Shown: positions 1-10,785, counted from the first letter of the stretch. The stretch: DNA of 64,000 nucleotides from Anaspis maculata (GCA_949128115.1 OX421967.1:20600635-20664634); one strand, 5' to 3'. The notes: generated by a model not told the origin, from the sequence alone. Program-made: numbers and translations.

Positions 1-5
1 ACAGC

Positions 6-11
6 TTTATT
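6..11 (-). terminator. Polyadenylation signal of family gene 1
   Basis: TTTATT on the plus strand reads AATAAA on the minus strand, about 170 nt after the gene 1 stop codon, a spacing similar to that in the paralogs. Confidence 0.5.
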
Positions 12-182
12 TTTTTTCAGTTAGTATTATTATTGAAATGTGCTTGTTTGGTCGAGTGAAACTCTTCCAATTTATGTATACGGTCTGTCTGCTTATGGTT
101 GGTTCCCAAAATAGTTGAATTGGTAGAAAACAAGCAGGAATTCTCACGCTGCCTGTTCCGACGAAATATTTGGTTATCCTGC

Positions 183-508
183 TTACTTCTTCTTGAAGTC
201 CACATTTTTAATTTTTCCTGTAAGAGCAATGATCATTCAATTGAAAAACCAGTTAACGAAAAATCTGTGAAGTTTTGCCCACCATGATTCCGAAACTTTA
301 CACTTTTGTTTATTCCACCGGCCCGTTCTTGTTGTTGGTGTTGTTGTTGCTGTTGCTGTTGTTGTTGCTGTTGCTGCCGTTGTAGCTCTTCTGGTTCTCG
401 TTGCAGCTGGGGGCGAAGACCCGTGAGGCCGAGTCTTTGTGGACATTTTGAATGTGCTAGGTTTATAACACACATGATAACAATGCAAAAAATGATCAAA
501 TGCTTCAT
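183..508 (-). CDS. Secreted small peptide precursor, family member 1 (glutamine-rich variant)
   Basis: Two exons on the minus strand: 508-283 and 217-183, intron 282-218 (65 nt, donor GTGGGC, acceptor ACAG). Spliced product is 86 residues. Residues 1-20 form a hydrophobic signal peptide starting MKHLIIFC and ending LAHS. The middle is not acidic as in the paralogs but carries a run of about 12 Gln followed by His-Gln-Gln-Gln. The C-terminus VKFRNHG / KIKNVDFKKK matches the other five genes, and the intron splits the same Gly codon in the same phase. I chose the internal ATG at 508 because it aligns with the paralog starts; an upstream in-frame ATG at 532 would add eight residues. Unspliced, the frame runs on to a stop at 233. 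The acidic spacer and the GKK end are missing, so it is the most divergent in its middle. Function unknown. Confidence 0.78.
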
Positions 509-1279
509 TTTGACTAGATTGAAAAATGGCATTTATGCATGTTCTTTTATGCTCAAATCCACTCTTGGGTATCTGCGATGGAGAATCCATAGGCGAACCT
601 GGTAAAACCTTGCCGGGTGAATTCGCGGATATGTTGTCAACTGATTGGAATAATGTCACAGTGATAGTAACTAAAGCTAAAAACTAAACTAAAGTACTTA
701 CGAGCTTGGATCTTAACTGTTGTACCTACCCAAACAATATTCATAAACTGACTGTTGAGGTGATATTGGCAATTTTATGCAGTAGGTACCACCTGTCAGA
801 GACTTTTTAGGTCTGATCTTGAATCTGTTGCCGGATCAAGCCTTTTTTGTCAAGTCTTATGCAGCAATGAAATGCAATAAAATCAATTCGAATGCATTTT
901 GTCGAACATATTGGCAATATATTGCCGGCGAAATTGTAAAACTCTCAAGTTTTTATTTTCATATTTTTTGTTGGGCCGGTCGTGGTGTGCCGTGCGATTT
1001 AAGAAGTCATTTTTGTGGCACTTCTGTTGTACTTTCTGAATACCGCGTTGTTTTTAAGCTTCGCCAGACGTGTTGGCATAGGCTATTTGTGGCCGCTTTT
1101 GTTCCTCGTTTCCTATAGTAAAATTCTCCTAAATCTTCCATATTCCATATCTTCCGGACGGTTCAACATATCGAGTTCGTTCTTTCGTTAATCGAATTTT
1201 ATCAGCGCACTTCTCCAAACGGGAAGGCGCTTTTGTCTTCGCTTTGTCAGTCCGTCAAAGCATCTAGTCCTAGACGGAA
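509..1279. other. Intergenic; part of a dispersed repeat
   Basis: No gene recognised. CATAAAA on the minus strand at 545-551 is a possible weak TATA for gene 1. The part around 1045-1225, starting near AAGCTTCGCCAGACGT, resembles 52615-52790 (shared CGCCAGACGT, GGCTATTT and TCGTTAATCGAAT-like stretches), so it is an old dispersed repeat. Confidence 0.45.
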
Positions 1280-1870
1280 AGGTTTTTGCGAAAAATTTTC
1301 ATCCAATGGGTAGCTCATGACCTTGTATCCCGAACCATGAAAAATCTCGACGAAATAATGATAAACAATTACAATAATAACAATTTAGTGTGGCGCGGCA
1401 TCGCCGTTGAATGCTGGCTGCATTTCAGAAGCCGGCCTGATCTCGAAAGTTATCACATGCGAACAAGTACCCGTTCTTATCATTTTACAATAATACATAT
1501 GCGGAGTTATATTAAGAGGAGCATTTGAACTTCATTTTAACAAAAATTCCACATCGGTGCGGGACACGGGTCAATACTTATGAATTTTTGAAAATGACTC
1601 CGAAGCTGCGGCTCGGCCGCAAATGATTATTCGTTGTTTGCTGGCGCTTGGAATCTTCTTCTCTGAACGGGACGGAATGCTTGACAAGAAAATTTCAACT
1701 CAAATATGAATAACTCATGGTCTTGGTACACGAACCAAGAAAAAGCCTGCCGAAATAACGATAAACAACTACAATAAAAACATTTGAGTGTACGGCGGCG
1801 TCGCGGATTAATTGCTGAATTTCACATTTGAATGTAAGAAATTAGAACATGCGGAGAAGTACATATTAGA

Positions 1871-3357
1871 ATAGAAATAGAAATATATTTGTCTCTGATT
1901 CATATACAAGAATGTAGACTTTGACATAGATAACAAAACAATACAGAAAAACAAGACTTAAGCCTCTGTCACACGATCAATGAAATCATACTTGTCATAG
2001 AAAATCTAGGACGAGATCAATGATGAAAACAAGTATACTTGCAAGTATACTCGCAAGTATGCCAGAAAATTATGATGGAACGCATTCTATTTCAAATCTT
2101 TGACTTCATCTTGATCCAGTCAGATTACACCTTCCACCCTGCACAGAAATGATGACCGTGTGAAAACTTTTACTCCAGATTTCTGGCATACTCGCAAGTA
2201 TACTAGTTTTCATCCTCGTTTTCATCATTGATCTCGTCTCAGATTTTCAATGACAAGTATGATTTCAATGACCGTGTGACAGAGGCTTTACACTATAATA
2301 CAGTACTAGGTATTATTAATCACATAATAGTCGCAGCAAAATACTCTGAGAAGCTATAATACGCCCCCTCGGCGAGGACACTCCTAAGCCTGATCTTGAA
2401 GGATCTAACACTCTGAATATCTTTGATTGCAGGTGGCAAAGCATTGAACAGTTTTACGCCGAGGTAACTTGGAGATCTTTCGTACATTGAGGCAAAAGGC
2501 CTCCGCCCCGAGTAGGGTACTCGTGGCCGCTGTTGTTCGTGACAAAATTATTGACATTTCTCTTGATAAACAAGATGAGCTTATAAATAAATATACATGG
2601 AGCAGTCAAGATCATGTGAGTCTTAAATAGCGGTCTACACGACTGTCGGGCGTTAAGGCCAAACAGTAAACGTATTATGCGTTTTTGTCCAATGAAAGCA
2701 CGATTCATGTTAACGGCAGCTCCCCATACACAGACGTTATGATTGAGAGCGGAGTGTGCCAACGAGTAATAGACACTCATTAAACTTTCCGCTCCCAAAC
2801 ACGATTTTAGGTTCAATATTGCAAAAAATGCCGCGTTGAGCTTTTTCGTCACGCTCTGGATCTGCTCGGACCAATCCAGGCGAGAGTCCAGAACCGTACC
2901 CAAATACTTAATACATTCCGAGGGTGCCGGGAGCTGAAGGTCAAAGTTAAAATTCAAGTCGTTTCCCGTCAGAGGCCTCCTGTTAAAAAATGTCACAAGT
3001 TCCGTTTTATCGACATTCAGAAGAAGTCGATTTCTTTTTGCCCAACTCGTGAACTCGGACACTACGCGCGCAACCGCCTGACGTAATTCCTCCTCCCCGC
3101 GGGCTGATACCAGAATGGTCGAGTCATCGGCGTACAACACCGTTTTTCCCTGTGTGAGATGTTTAAATAAATCGTTAATGAACAAAACAAACAGCAATGG
3201 CCCCAGGACAGACCCCTGGACCACCCCAAGCCTCAGCCCGCGAGGGCGAGACTCCGCCCCATTCACCCTGATAACGACCTTTCGGTCCGTCAGAAAAGAC
3301 TTCAGCAGGGACAGAAAAGTCCCTCTAAAACCGAGACACCTGAGCCTCTCGAACAGT
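1871..3357 (-). mobile_element. 5'-truncated, frameshifted non-LTR retrotransposon (LINE)
   Basis: Minus-strand reverse transcriptase, longest open stretch 3377-2454. Visible RT motifs: QGSVLGPLLF, FINDL and the catalytic LYADDST box, followed by the thumb region (KYLG, LDWSEQI) and a C-terminal RSPSYLGVKLFNALP-like domain. That last part is in another frame, so there is a frameshift near 2470 and the copy is dead. Endonuclease and ORF1 are missing, as expected for 5' truncation. The 3' end carries a TTCTATTTC-type tail near 1871-1895. A MITE (1960-2288) has inserted in the 3' region. The 5' junction is a small CAGTATG repeat (3355-3390). Jockey/R1-like by general appearance; clade not certain. 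Confidence 0.85.
1960..2288. mobile_element. MITE-like foldback inside the LINE 3' region
   Basis: Long inverted repeat: AAGCCTCTGTCACACG at the left end is matched by CGTGTGACAGAGGCTT at the right, and complementarity continues inward for about 130 bp per arm (ATGAAATCATACTTGTCA, ATCAATGATGAAAAC, AAGTATACTTGCAAGTATAC). No coding capacity. Confidence 0.75.
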
Positions 3358-3540
3358 ATGCAGTATGCAGTATGCATGCATGCAGTATGTATTCTAATGG
3401 AAATACATCACCACATGTGCGGGGTTATATTTAGAAAAAAACTCGAACTTTCTTTTGACAGAAACTCCACTGCGATACGACCCCCGGATCATAAGTTAAT
3501 AATTTTTGAAAACGACCGCAAAGCTACGGCTCGGCGCAAT

Positions 3541-3944
3541 TGAAAAGCTGTACGACTCACTACGGGCGTGTTTCGGTAGCGCATAGAATAAGATAATGAC
3601 GCTTATTATATTATGGCGGGTTTCTTTCTTTTAATTTTTGATGTTTTCTTTATGGCGCATCAATTGCTAGATATTACCGCCGGAACTGTAATGTTTGTTC
3701 AAATTTCAGAAATCAGATCACTGATTTCCAGGAAACGTTAACATTTTGCGTATTACATTACAAGAGCTTAAATGTCTTTGATGTTAGCGGGGAGGGGGGG
3801 AGAAAGAAACAAGAGCCTTGGAACTTTTTTTCAATGGGTAGCTAACATGGATGTAGGAATGATGGCTGGATGGAGCATTACGTCAAAAATGCGGTTCCCA
3901 AACCGGAAATGTCAGAAAAGGCCTCCAAAGTGAACTTGATTTAT
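3541..3944. other. Intergenic, no feature recognised
   Basis: AT-rich DNA without a convincing ORF, RNA gene or internal repeat. It contains the short G-rich run GGGGAGGGGGG near 3788. Confidence 0.4.
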
Positions 3945-5134
3945 GGTGCGATTCTGTAACGAAATGTAAGGCTTAACATTATGCTAGATGCCATGTTATG
4001 TTAGCTTTAGCATAATGTTATCAAATTGCGATTCTCCAAGTGCAATGCAACGCTGTTGCTAACATAACATGGTATGTAGCTAACAGTGCCGGCTCCCCCC
4101 AATGTAAAGCGTTAACATAGCACGTATTAATTATTTTGGTCAGTCCTCCCCATTTTTCTTGAATGTAATTCGACGGCAGTGTGGGGTCGATTGTTCCCGA
4201 CCGAAAAATGTAGCTACCTTCCATAAAATTTAAATACGATTCATACTGAAAACTGCTGGTTCGCATGCCCCGTTTCTTTTTTTTTTTGAGGAATTGCCAT
4301 TTCGTATTATTGGTATTACTTCTCAAAACAGAGTATACTTATAAACACAAGAAAACACCAAAATTTACTAATAATTTTACTAGGTTATGATTAGGGCTGG
4401 GTGGTACCAGAATTCCGGATCGATACTTTTTACCTGATGGGCATCGATATTTAATAAAGTATCGATACCTGACCTAGGATCGATGAAAGTATCAAAGGTA
4501 TCGAGGGTATCGTAGGTATCGACGTATCGCAGGTATCGAAGTATCGCAAGTATCAAAGTATCGCAGGTATCGAGGTATCACAGGTAAAAAAATTTGAAGG
4601 TTTATATTTCAATTTCCACGCGTTATACTAAGTAGTACGTGTCACAAGGATGTATGCTTTTGACATGTTGAATAAGTGCCACAATACGAGTTCCAAAAAA
4701 AAATAGATATCGAACACTTCCTCGGGTCGCAGTACCTAATTAAACAAATCACAAGAGCACATGGTTGTTTATAAACAAACCTCGAAATAAAGTAGGTACT
4801 AACTTCAAACTTCGAGTCTTCGAATACCTACACTCGCCATACCTACTAATCGTACTACCTATATGATTTACATCAGGATATTATGTATAATCATAATCGG
4901 AGCTAAAATAAATCGAAGAATTGACTTCCAGCGCGCATGTTTCTTGGCTCTGTTGCACCATTACTTCGAAACTTTACATTTTTGGTCTAATGAGAACAAT
5001 GTTATTGTGCAAGTAACATTTTGAGTTACAGAATTCGAGTTTATTAACATAATGTTATGTCTCTGCTAACAGAGCTATGTTATCAACATTATGTTAGAAT
5101 AACATAATGTTACGCATAAAGTTACAGAATCACC
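3945..5134. mobile_element. Non-autonomous TIR element (GATTCTGTAAC family)
   Basis: Left end GGTGCGATTCTGTAAC (3945-3960) is the inverse of right end GTTACAGAATCACC (5121-5134). Subterminal TAACATTATG / CATAATGTTA blocks repeat in both orientations at 3975-4030 and 5040-5110. No transposase ORF. A TATCG minisatellite sits inside. Confidence 0.55.
4405..4590. repeat. TATCG-rich minisatellite
   Basis: Degenerate repeats of about 8-17 bp built on (A/C)GGTATCGA and AGTATCGC, with about 15 TATCG or TATCA words in under 200 bp. ATCGAT palindromes recur. Noncoding. Confidence 0.8.
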
Positions 5135-6658
5135 CCATTAGTCGGGTAACAGTGGCGCACAATTATTTTTTTCAAGGGTTTGGCATTTTAGCTGTCACAA
5201 AACGTAAATCGCCAATGCCATCACGTACATTGAGAAAATTTGAAGATAATGAAGAAAAATGCGGCCGAGGTAGTGACTAAATCGCGTTGTTGTTCAGTTG
5301 GGTCTTACGAAAATGCAGGTCAGCCAATATTATAGCAGATCAGCAAGAGACCTTATACAGTTATCCGGCCGGGCAAGGCTGCAAGAATTTTGTGCCCTGT
5401 CGCCGCCAGTAGCAACGCTTTGGGAACTTTGTGCTTATAAATGTGACCTTTTATTCATACACCAAGGAGGTGAAAATCTGAAATTGAACCCCTCTGATTG
5501 AAAAACCACCCTGGACTAGTTTAGCAATGTCGTTGAGAAGCAGCCATTGAAAGGACCTGGAGTGGAGCATCTTGTGATTGTGGCCTGAAGCTGCTCGTAG
5601 AAAATTAAAGGAGTCTGCTTAGATGGGCTAACCTACAAGAACTGATCTATTTGACCTGCAAAAGTGACTGGCCTCCACTTCAAACTCCTCAAAACTCCAA
5701 ATCAAAGTTTTCCAATTTTGAGCTTGTTTCAGTACTGAATAAAATTGTGTTTACTCATACAAGTGTAGTGTAAGGTTTGATTGGATATCTGGATAAAACA
5801 GGCAATTAATTTCAAATATCAAGTACATAGGCGCTTATATTATAGTTAGTAAAAGACAAATTATTATAACTGCTATCTACGAACATGTTTTTAATATCAA
5901 TCATAATGAAGAAATCACTTCTGACTTCTGGAACAGTAGACAGTGGTATCGACACCAAAGTGAGCAACAATTTCACAGGAATTTCTTGAGAATCATGATT
6001 ACCTACAATAAAGTGTGAGAATCTCAGTCTGAGCTTAATGCAAAAGGTTAATACTTGCAAGATATAATAACTACTGAGTATTGAGTACTTGGTATATTGA
6101 TAACCGAGGACTCAATCACTGATGTCTCAACTTTAACATACATAATTGTAGTACCAGTGACAACAAAAAAACAGACCACTGTCATTCATTATTTCACGGT
6201 TTTTGCAACAATTTGGACTCCAAATGCTCCTCAATTAGGATATGTTCATATCTTGGCTGTTAGTTGCAACCGACATGTCCAAATTGGAGGTCGTTTGGGC
6301 CAAATTGTAAAAAAAAACGGTTGAGTACTGAATGACTGTGTCCTCCTTTTTTGTCCCCACTGGTACCAATTCAAATTCCAACACAGTTACTAGGAAAGGT
6401 AAAGCGTTTGTGAAAGCATAAGCTTTTGTTGCATTATAAAACTTCCAACAGGACAAGATGTTTCGGCAGCATGGCAGCTTCGATGACAGCACAGTGAGCC
6501 AAGTCTTTCTCCATTTGAGAACGGCAGTAGATAGCAGCCAAAACGCAGTATCCTAACTAGTTTTTTTCGAGAGTTTTTGCCATTCCACATTGCACTTGGT
6601 GAAGTTTTGTATCAGTCAGGCAAATTTTCTTTCAGGCAAGTATTATTAGCTTGGAAAT
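5135..6658. other. Intergenic, nothing recognised
   Basis: Short ORFs occur (for example 5298-5501 and 6097-6324), but none has a recognisable motif, signal peptide or splice-site support. The 6170-6360 region repeats a few words in inverted order (TTGGACTCCAAATG / CCAAATTGGAGG), perhaps a worn foldback. Confidence 0.4.
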
Positions 6659-6856
6659 ATGTCCGAAAACGAAGCCGAAGAACGGAATTCTTCATCTAAA
6701 ACCAATCCATTCAACGTATATCTCCGAGCATCTTCATCTTCATCTCCATCATTCAAACGAGCATTCAAACTTCTAATTTTATTTGAAGTGTTGACTTGGG
6801 AGTTGCCGGAGTTTTCACTATTTTCTGCAAGAAATCAGAACCTCATTAAAAAATAA
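6659..6856 (+). CDS. Short Ser/Glu-rich ORF, doubtful gene or first exon
   Basis: A 65-codon ORF begins MSENEAEERNSSSKTNPF with a Ser-rich stretch around residues 26-32. The first 45 codons look more protein-like than neighbouring ORFs, but the rest (LFEVLTWELPEF...) shows no known domain and no TATA or initiator is obvious upstream. It could be the 5' exon of an unseen gene, or chance. I do not recognise it. Confidence 0.2.
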   Translation: MSENEAEERNSSSKTNPFNVYLRASSSSSPSFKRAFKLLILFEVLTWELPEFSLFSARNQNLIKK

Positions 6857-6864
6857 TCATGTAG

Positions 6865-7086
6865 CCCCCGTTTGCACCAAAAATTTGATCATGAAATAGT
6901 GAATTGAGCTTTTTTTGCTGAATTTTAGCGTAGTACCTGATGAAAAATGCAGTTTTACAAAAAAATATGGGAAAATGTTCATTTCTTAACAGCTTAGATG
7001 CATCGCCTGTGGTCAGTCAACTGGCAGACCACAGAAAATCCTCAATTAGCTATTTCATGATTAAATTCTTATGCTGCAACCGGGGG
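6865..7086. mobile_element. MITE with CCCCCGTTTGCA termini
   Basis: Left GCCCCCGTTTGCACCAAAAA pairs with right CTTATGCTGCAACCGGGGG; next inward ATCATGAAATAGTGAATTGAG pairs with CTCAATTAGCTATTTCATGAT. About 220 bp, noncoding, with a small inner hairpin (CTGTGGTCAGT...CTGGCAGACCACAG). Confidence 0.65.
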
Positions 7087-8100
7087 TAGGTTTAATAAAG
7101 ATTGCAATTTGTTGGGCGATTTAGCCCTTTTTTCCAAGATGCCTGATGGATGTAACCCCACTGAAGGTGCTGTCAAATCGCATAAGTGAGGTTATGTAAG
7201 GTGGTGGAATGAAGCGTTTTTCGGGGAAAAAATGAATTAACATGAATATTACGGCCAGCAATTTATCAAACTTGACTTACCGATGAAGCGCAATGCCCTC
7301 TGAACTTGAGGTTGTGGTCCGCAACAGCCCGCACAATTTACAGGACACCATCGTGGACAACTCTGCAAAATGAATCGGATTACAAACGAACTGCACTGGA
7401 ACTGGTAGAAAAAAACAGTATTCTCGTTGTTGTTATGATAGATCAGACATTACTTACTCAGAATTACAAATTTTGATGCACTCAATTCCACTTATTTGGA
7501 CTGACGCGATTTCTGTGACAGCCAGTTGACGGTTTCGAACAGCGTGTTGATTATATCTCAAAAATCAAGTTCACCTTGGCCTTGGAGGCCTCGCTTCCGC
7601 TTTAAGCCCCGCCCCTCAGCTCAAAATCGGGTACCAAAAATTCAATTGTTTTTGGCTTTATGCTCTATCCAGCCATTCCTACATCCATGGTAGCTAATGT
7701 TCTTTAGGATAGCCAATGGGCACTGTTTTTCTTATCCATTCATAGTTATCATTATTATTAAAAAAAAATCTGTGCACTTAGAAGAAGTTGAACTTTTCCT
7801 CAGGGAATGAAGCTACAGCCCTTGAACTTTATCCGATGGATAGCTTAGATCCTCAAGGACCAAGTAGGCAGATTGGCCTAATAATTCCGCCGCCATCTTA
7901 GCCGCCATATTGGAATCTCTTATTAGTTGTACGATTGTCATGAATCTTGAAACTTATCTTGTCTGGTACGATCATTCTCATTTTCAATTTTAGCCGAATT
8001 CCATGATTCTGCCGCCATCTTAGCTGCCATATTGAAATTTCTTATTAGTGTAACGATTTCCATGGAACTTGAAATTTAATCTTGTCTTGAATATAAACAT
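7087..8100. repeat. Intergenic with composite YY1-motif repeats at the right end
   Basis: 7087-7700 shows no gene. From about 7700, the AAGAAGTTGAAC...GATGGATAGCTTAG unit is the same as the longer array at 18966-19375. It is followed by two copies (about 7890 and 8005) of a roughly 118-bp unit with CCGCCATCTTAGCCGCCATATTG, the unit of the 19380-20080 array. Confidence 0.6.
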
Positions 8101-8335
8101 TCTTATTTGGGCATTGGGCATCATCTGCGATAAGAGGAAAAATCGTACCTACCACCCCTACTATTACAACAGGCCAAAACAGCCTATGGGATTCTTGATT
8201 CCCAAGTTTTTTTCCGACGTATTTTCCAATTAATTGCTATTATCACACTGTGACATTATTGAAAGAAAGGCAATAATAATCAATCTGAGTTTATTCCAAA
8301 TCGCTCAAAAATTCCCACCATAGATACAGTAGACT

Positions 8336-8372
8336 TATAAAAGCGAACGCGTGAAAGCATCAAGTATTCAGT
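8336..8372 (+). promoter_or_regulatory. TATA box and TCAGT initiator of family gene 2
   Basis: TATAAAA at 8336-8342 and TCAGT at 8368-8372 lie about 31 nt apart, the usual arthropod core promoter geometry, with the ATG 21 nt downstream of the initiator A. The same layout recurs at genes 3, 4 and 5. Conservation among paralogs continues upstream to about 8090. Confidence 0.75.
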
Positions 8373-8390
8373 TCCACTGCTGCATCTAAA

Positions 8391-8743
8391 ATGAAGTACT
8401 TGTTTGTTTACTGCTTTCTGGTCATGTTCGCTTTGAATATGGCCCGTAAAATTGAGCCCGAACCACTGAATGACAAATCCCTCAATGCAGAACTAGGAGC
8501 TCCCAATCCAAACTTACTGGACACCCAAGGCTTTGTCGGCGATGAGGGTGATGAGGGTGATGAGGGTGGAGAAGGGGAAGAAGAACAAGAAGCCAGTGGA
8601 GAACAACACACCAATATCAAATTCAAAAATCACGGTAAGATAATTAAACTAAAGAAGTTCTCTGAATACTTGAATAAATAATAATAACTTAAATAATGAT
8701 TTGTTCAGGTAAAATAAAAAATGTGGACTTCGGCAAGAAGTAA
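8391..8743 (+). CDS. Secreted acidic-pro/basic-tail peptide precursor, family member 2
   Basis: Exons 8391-8634 and 8709-8743, intron 8635-8708 (74 nt, GTAAGA...TTCAG). Product 92 residues. Residues 1-18 (MKYLFVYCFLVMFALNMA) are a signal peptide. The mature N-terminal part is strongly acidic with GDEGDEG repeats and EEEQE. The basic tail IKFKNHGKIKNVDFGKK is encoded across the splice junction. Gly-Lys-Lys after Phe is a canonical C-terminal amidation and dibasic processing signal in secreted peptide precursors, so an amidated -VDF end is possible (inference). A TATA/initiator lies just upstream and AATAAA at 8867-8872. It is the only plus-strand member, in inverted orientation to its paralogs. 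Unrecognised family. Confidence 0.88.
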
Positions 8744-9180
8744 CTATTTTGTGAGTTGTGACCAATAGACGGCAGACAGTCCCTGCTCAAGCCACCATGG
8801 ACAATGAACATATCCACATAAACATCTAACTCAACGTTGTTTTGCTTTGAGTAACTTATTGTTATGAATAAAATATCACTATTATTGCCCAATCCTGATT
8901 ATAATTAATTACCTACTGATCAATTTGAATAGTGTCCACAATTCTCAAGTGGCTGCTGGACCATCAACATATTATAGAAAAAAAAAACTCGTCAACCACA
9001 AAAAATTATTGTGGCACCACAATACTGTCCCGGCTAGTATCCAGGATGGCGGGTCAAATTTTCATCTCGAAAACAATTTCCTTGATTCAGCTGGAATGCA
9101 TGCTAAATGCAACGAGCGCCGTGTGTTGCATATCACGAAAAATGTGAACGATGGTGCTGACCTCATACGTTGTTAGTGGT
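8744..9180. repeat. 3' flank of gene 2, duplicated beside genes 3, 4 and 5
   Basis: The 3' UTR and a following block (GTGGCACCACAATACTGTCC, GTCAAATTTTCATCTCGAAAAC, GCAACGAGCGCCGTGTGTTG) recur in inverse orientation at about 24411-24830 and, shortened, at 32960-33276. 16080-16289 has the proximal part. ORFs here are by-products of the repeat. Confidence 0.75.
8867..8872 (+). terminator. Polyadenylation signal of family gene 2
   Basis: AATAAA about 125 nt after the stop codon. The 3' UTR sequence (GACGGCAGACAG, CCACCATGGACAATG) is shared with genes 3-5, whose signals lie at the equivalent position. Confidence 0.7.
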
Positions 9181-9399
9181 CGTTGAAGATTCCTACCCTG
9201 TGTTAAGCTAACTTTACATTGAGCAACAATTGCACTCGAGCAACAAGTGCGTGTAATTGTTGCATGCAACTGTGAATATGTTGTGATTTTGTTGCATGCA
9301 ACTTGCAGTTTTTCACTAGATTTGAGTATTTTTGGTTTGGTTTGTTGCTATTACTTTGTGGTTTGTTGTTTGGTGTCCAAAGAAGAATGGAAACAGGGA

Positions 9400-9770
9400 C
9401 TGAGAAAGTACTAATAGAGGATCAATTCGGCTTTCGGCGAAATGGGGGAACCGTGAGGTCATTTTAGCTTCACGAATTTTAGTAAGAAACCAATAAGAAA
9501 AGGTCTTCATAGGTTTCGTGGATTTAGAAAAAGCCTTTGATAATGTAAAATGAGGGGAGATGTTCGAAATCCTTAAAACGGCAGGGATAAAATACAGAAA
9601 TAGAAGACACGAGAATACAGATTGGTAGCGAATAAGAGGTGGAGAAAGTCGCAAATTCCTGCTATTTGGGCAGTCAAATCACTCAGGATGGTAGGAGTAT
9701 GAGGGACATTGATTAAATAATAGCACAAGGCCGAATCGCTTTTAACAAAAAGAAGATTCTATTGTTGTGT
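9400..9770 (+). pseudogene. Relic of a second LINE reverse transcriptase
   Basis: Broken plus-strand reading in shifting frames shows fragments typical of non-LTR RTs: EDQFGFRRN (about 9417), F-V-D-L-E-K-A-F-D-N-V (about 9507-9550, containing the catalytic first Asp region), MFEILKTAGIKYR, then after a gap CYLGSQITQDGRSM (about 9655-9705) and IAQGRIAFNKKKIL. Much of the palm with YADD is deleted and several stops and frameshifts are visible. Different from the LINE at 1871-3357. Confidence 0.6.
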
Positions 9771-9802
9771 TGATTCTTGTCAAATTTGGTCCTAATCCAT
9801 CG

Positions 9803-10785
9803 GATAAAGGACCCCGCACGATTCTTATGGAAAATGGCTCTGGAAAATGGAGGTTTTGACGGCTTAAAAATGATATTCTGACGTAAATAAAAGCTTTCTA
9901 TTTAGTTTCTCTTCAAGTTGTGTTTCATGCTAAATGTATTTATTCGACAGAAAAATATCAACCTTCTCCTTCACCCCCATCCCCTATCTACCATCACAAA
10001 ATTCGAGATTACTCTCAAAAGCCATGCAGATGGCTTCTGTGATTTAAATTATGAATTTTGACATAAAAATTATTTTCCACCCCTAATGTTGGGGTGCCGA
10101 TTTTCCAATTTTCCTCGGTTAATTTGGCTGAATTTTTGGTATTGTGTACTTCTAATTCTGCTGAACAAAAAGTTCTCAAACCAAAACTTATTCCTATGAA
10201 CAGTTTTTGTTCTGCAGGGGACTTAAGTTGAAGATTTGAGAGCATAAATATTGAACTTCAGTCCCCTGCAGAACAAAAACTGTTCATAGGAATAAGTTTT
10301 GGTTTGAGAACTTTTTGTTCAGCAGAATTAGAAGTACACAATACCAAAAATTCAGCCAAATTAACCGAGGAAAATTGGAAAATCGGCACCCCAACATTAG
10401 GGGTGGAAAATATTTTTTATATCAAAACTCATAATTTAAATCACAGAAGCCATCCGCATGGCTTTTGGGAGTAATCTCGAATTTTATGATGGTAGATAGG
10501 GGTTGGGGATGGAGGAGGGGGTTGAGATTTTTCTGTCAAATAAATACATTTAGCATGAAACACAACTTGAAGAGAAACCAAATAGAAAGCTTTCATTAAC
10601 GTCATAATATCATTTTAAAGCTGTCAAAACCTCCAACTTCAACCCCCTGTAGATAAAAAAATATCCATTATTTGAGTTTGGGGTTCACGGTATTCGATTA
10701 GTATCTCATGAGCTACAACATATCACAAATTCAGAGAATTTAACCGGGAGCCATTTTCCATAAGAATCGTGCGGGGTCCTTTTGA
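9803..10785. mobile_element. ~1-kb foldback element
   Basis: Nearly symmetrical arms around about 10250. AAAGGACCCCGCACGATTCT (about 9805) matches AGAATCGTGCGGGGTCCTTT (about 10765); the inner 220 bp per arm are almost perfect (AGCCATGCAGATGGCTTCTG versus CAGAAGCCATCCGCATGGCT). The right arm is about 90 bp longer. ORFs inside are arm reading frames without a known domain. Confidence 0.8.

Larger units (their letters stand above)
1280..3540. repeat. Tandemly duplicated ~410-bp unit split by a LINE
   Basis: 1280-1625 and 1690-1860 plus 3400-3540 are two diverged copies of one unit: shared pieces include CATGGTCTTG/CATGACCTTG, a CGAAATAAYGATAAACAAYTACAATAA stretch and the TTTTTGAAAATGACTCCGAAGCTGCGGCTC block. 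The second copy is interrupted at about 1870 and resumes at about 3400. The LINE copy and the MITE inside its 3' end fill the gap. Confidence 0.55.

Noticed and set aside
306..605. Cys-rich plus-strand ORF with a poly-Cys run
   Set aside because: It is the complement of the CAG/CAA glutamine repeat in family gene 1; the minus-strand reading has the signal peptide, splice sites and paralogs.
8408..8626. Ser/Pro-rich minus-strand ORF, and similar ORFs at 16541, 24961 and 33406
   Set aside because: All are antisense shadows of the acidic Asp/Glu/Gly-coding repeats in the peptide genes.
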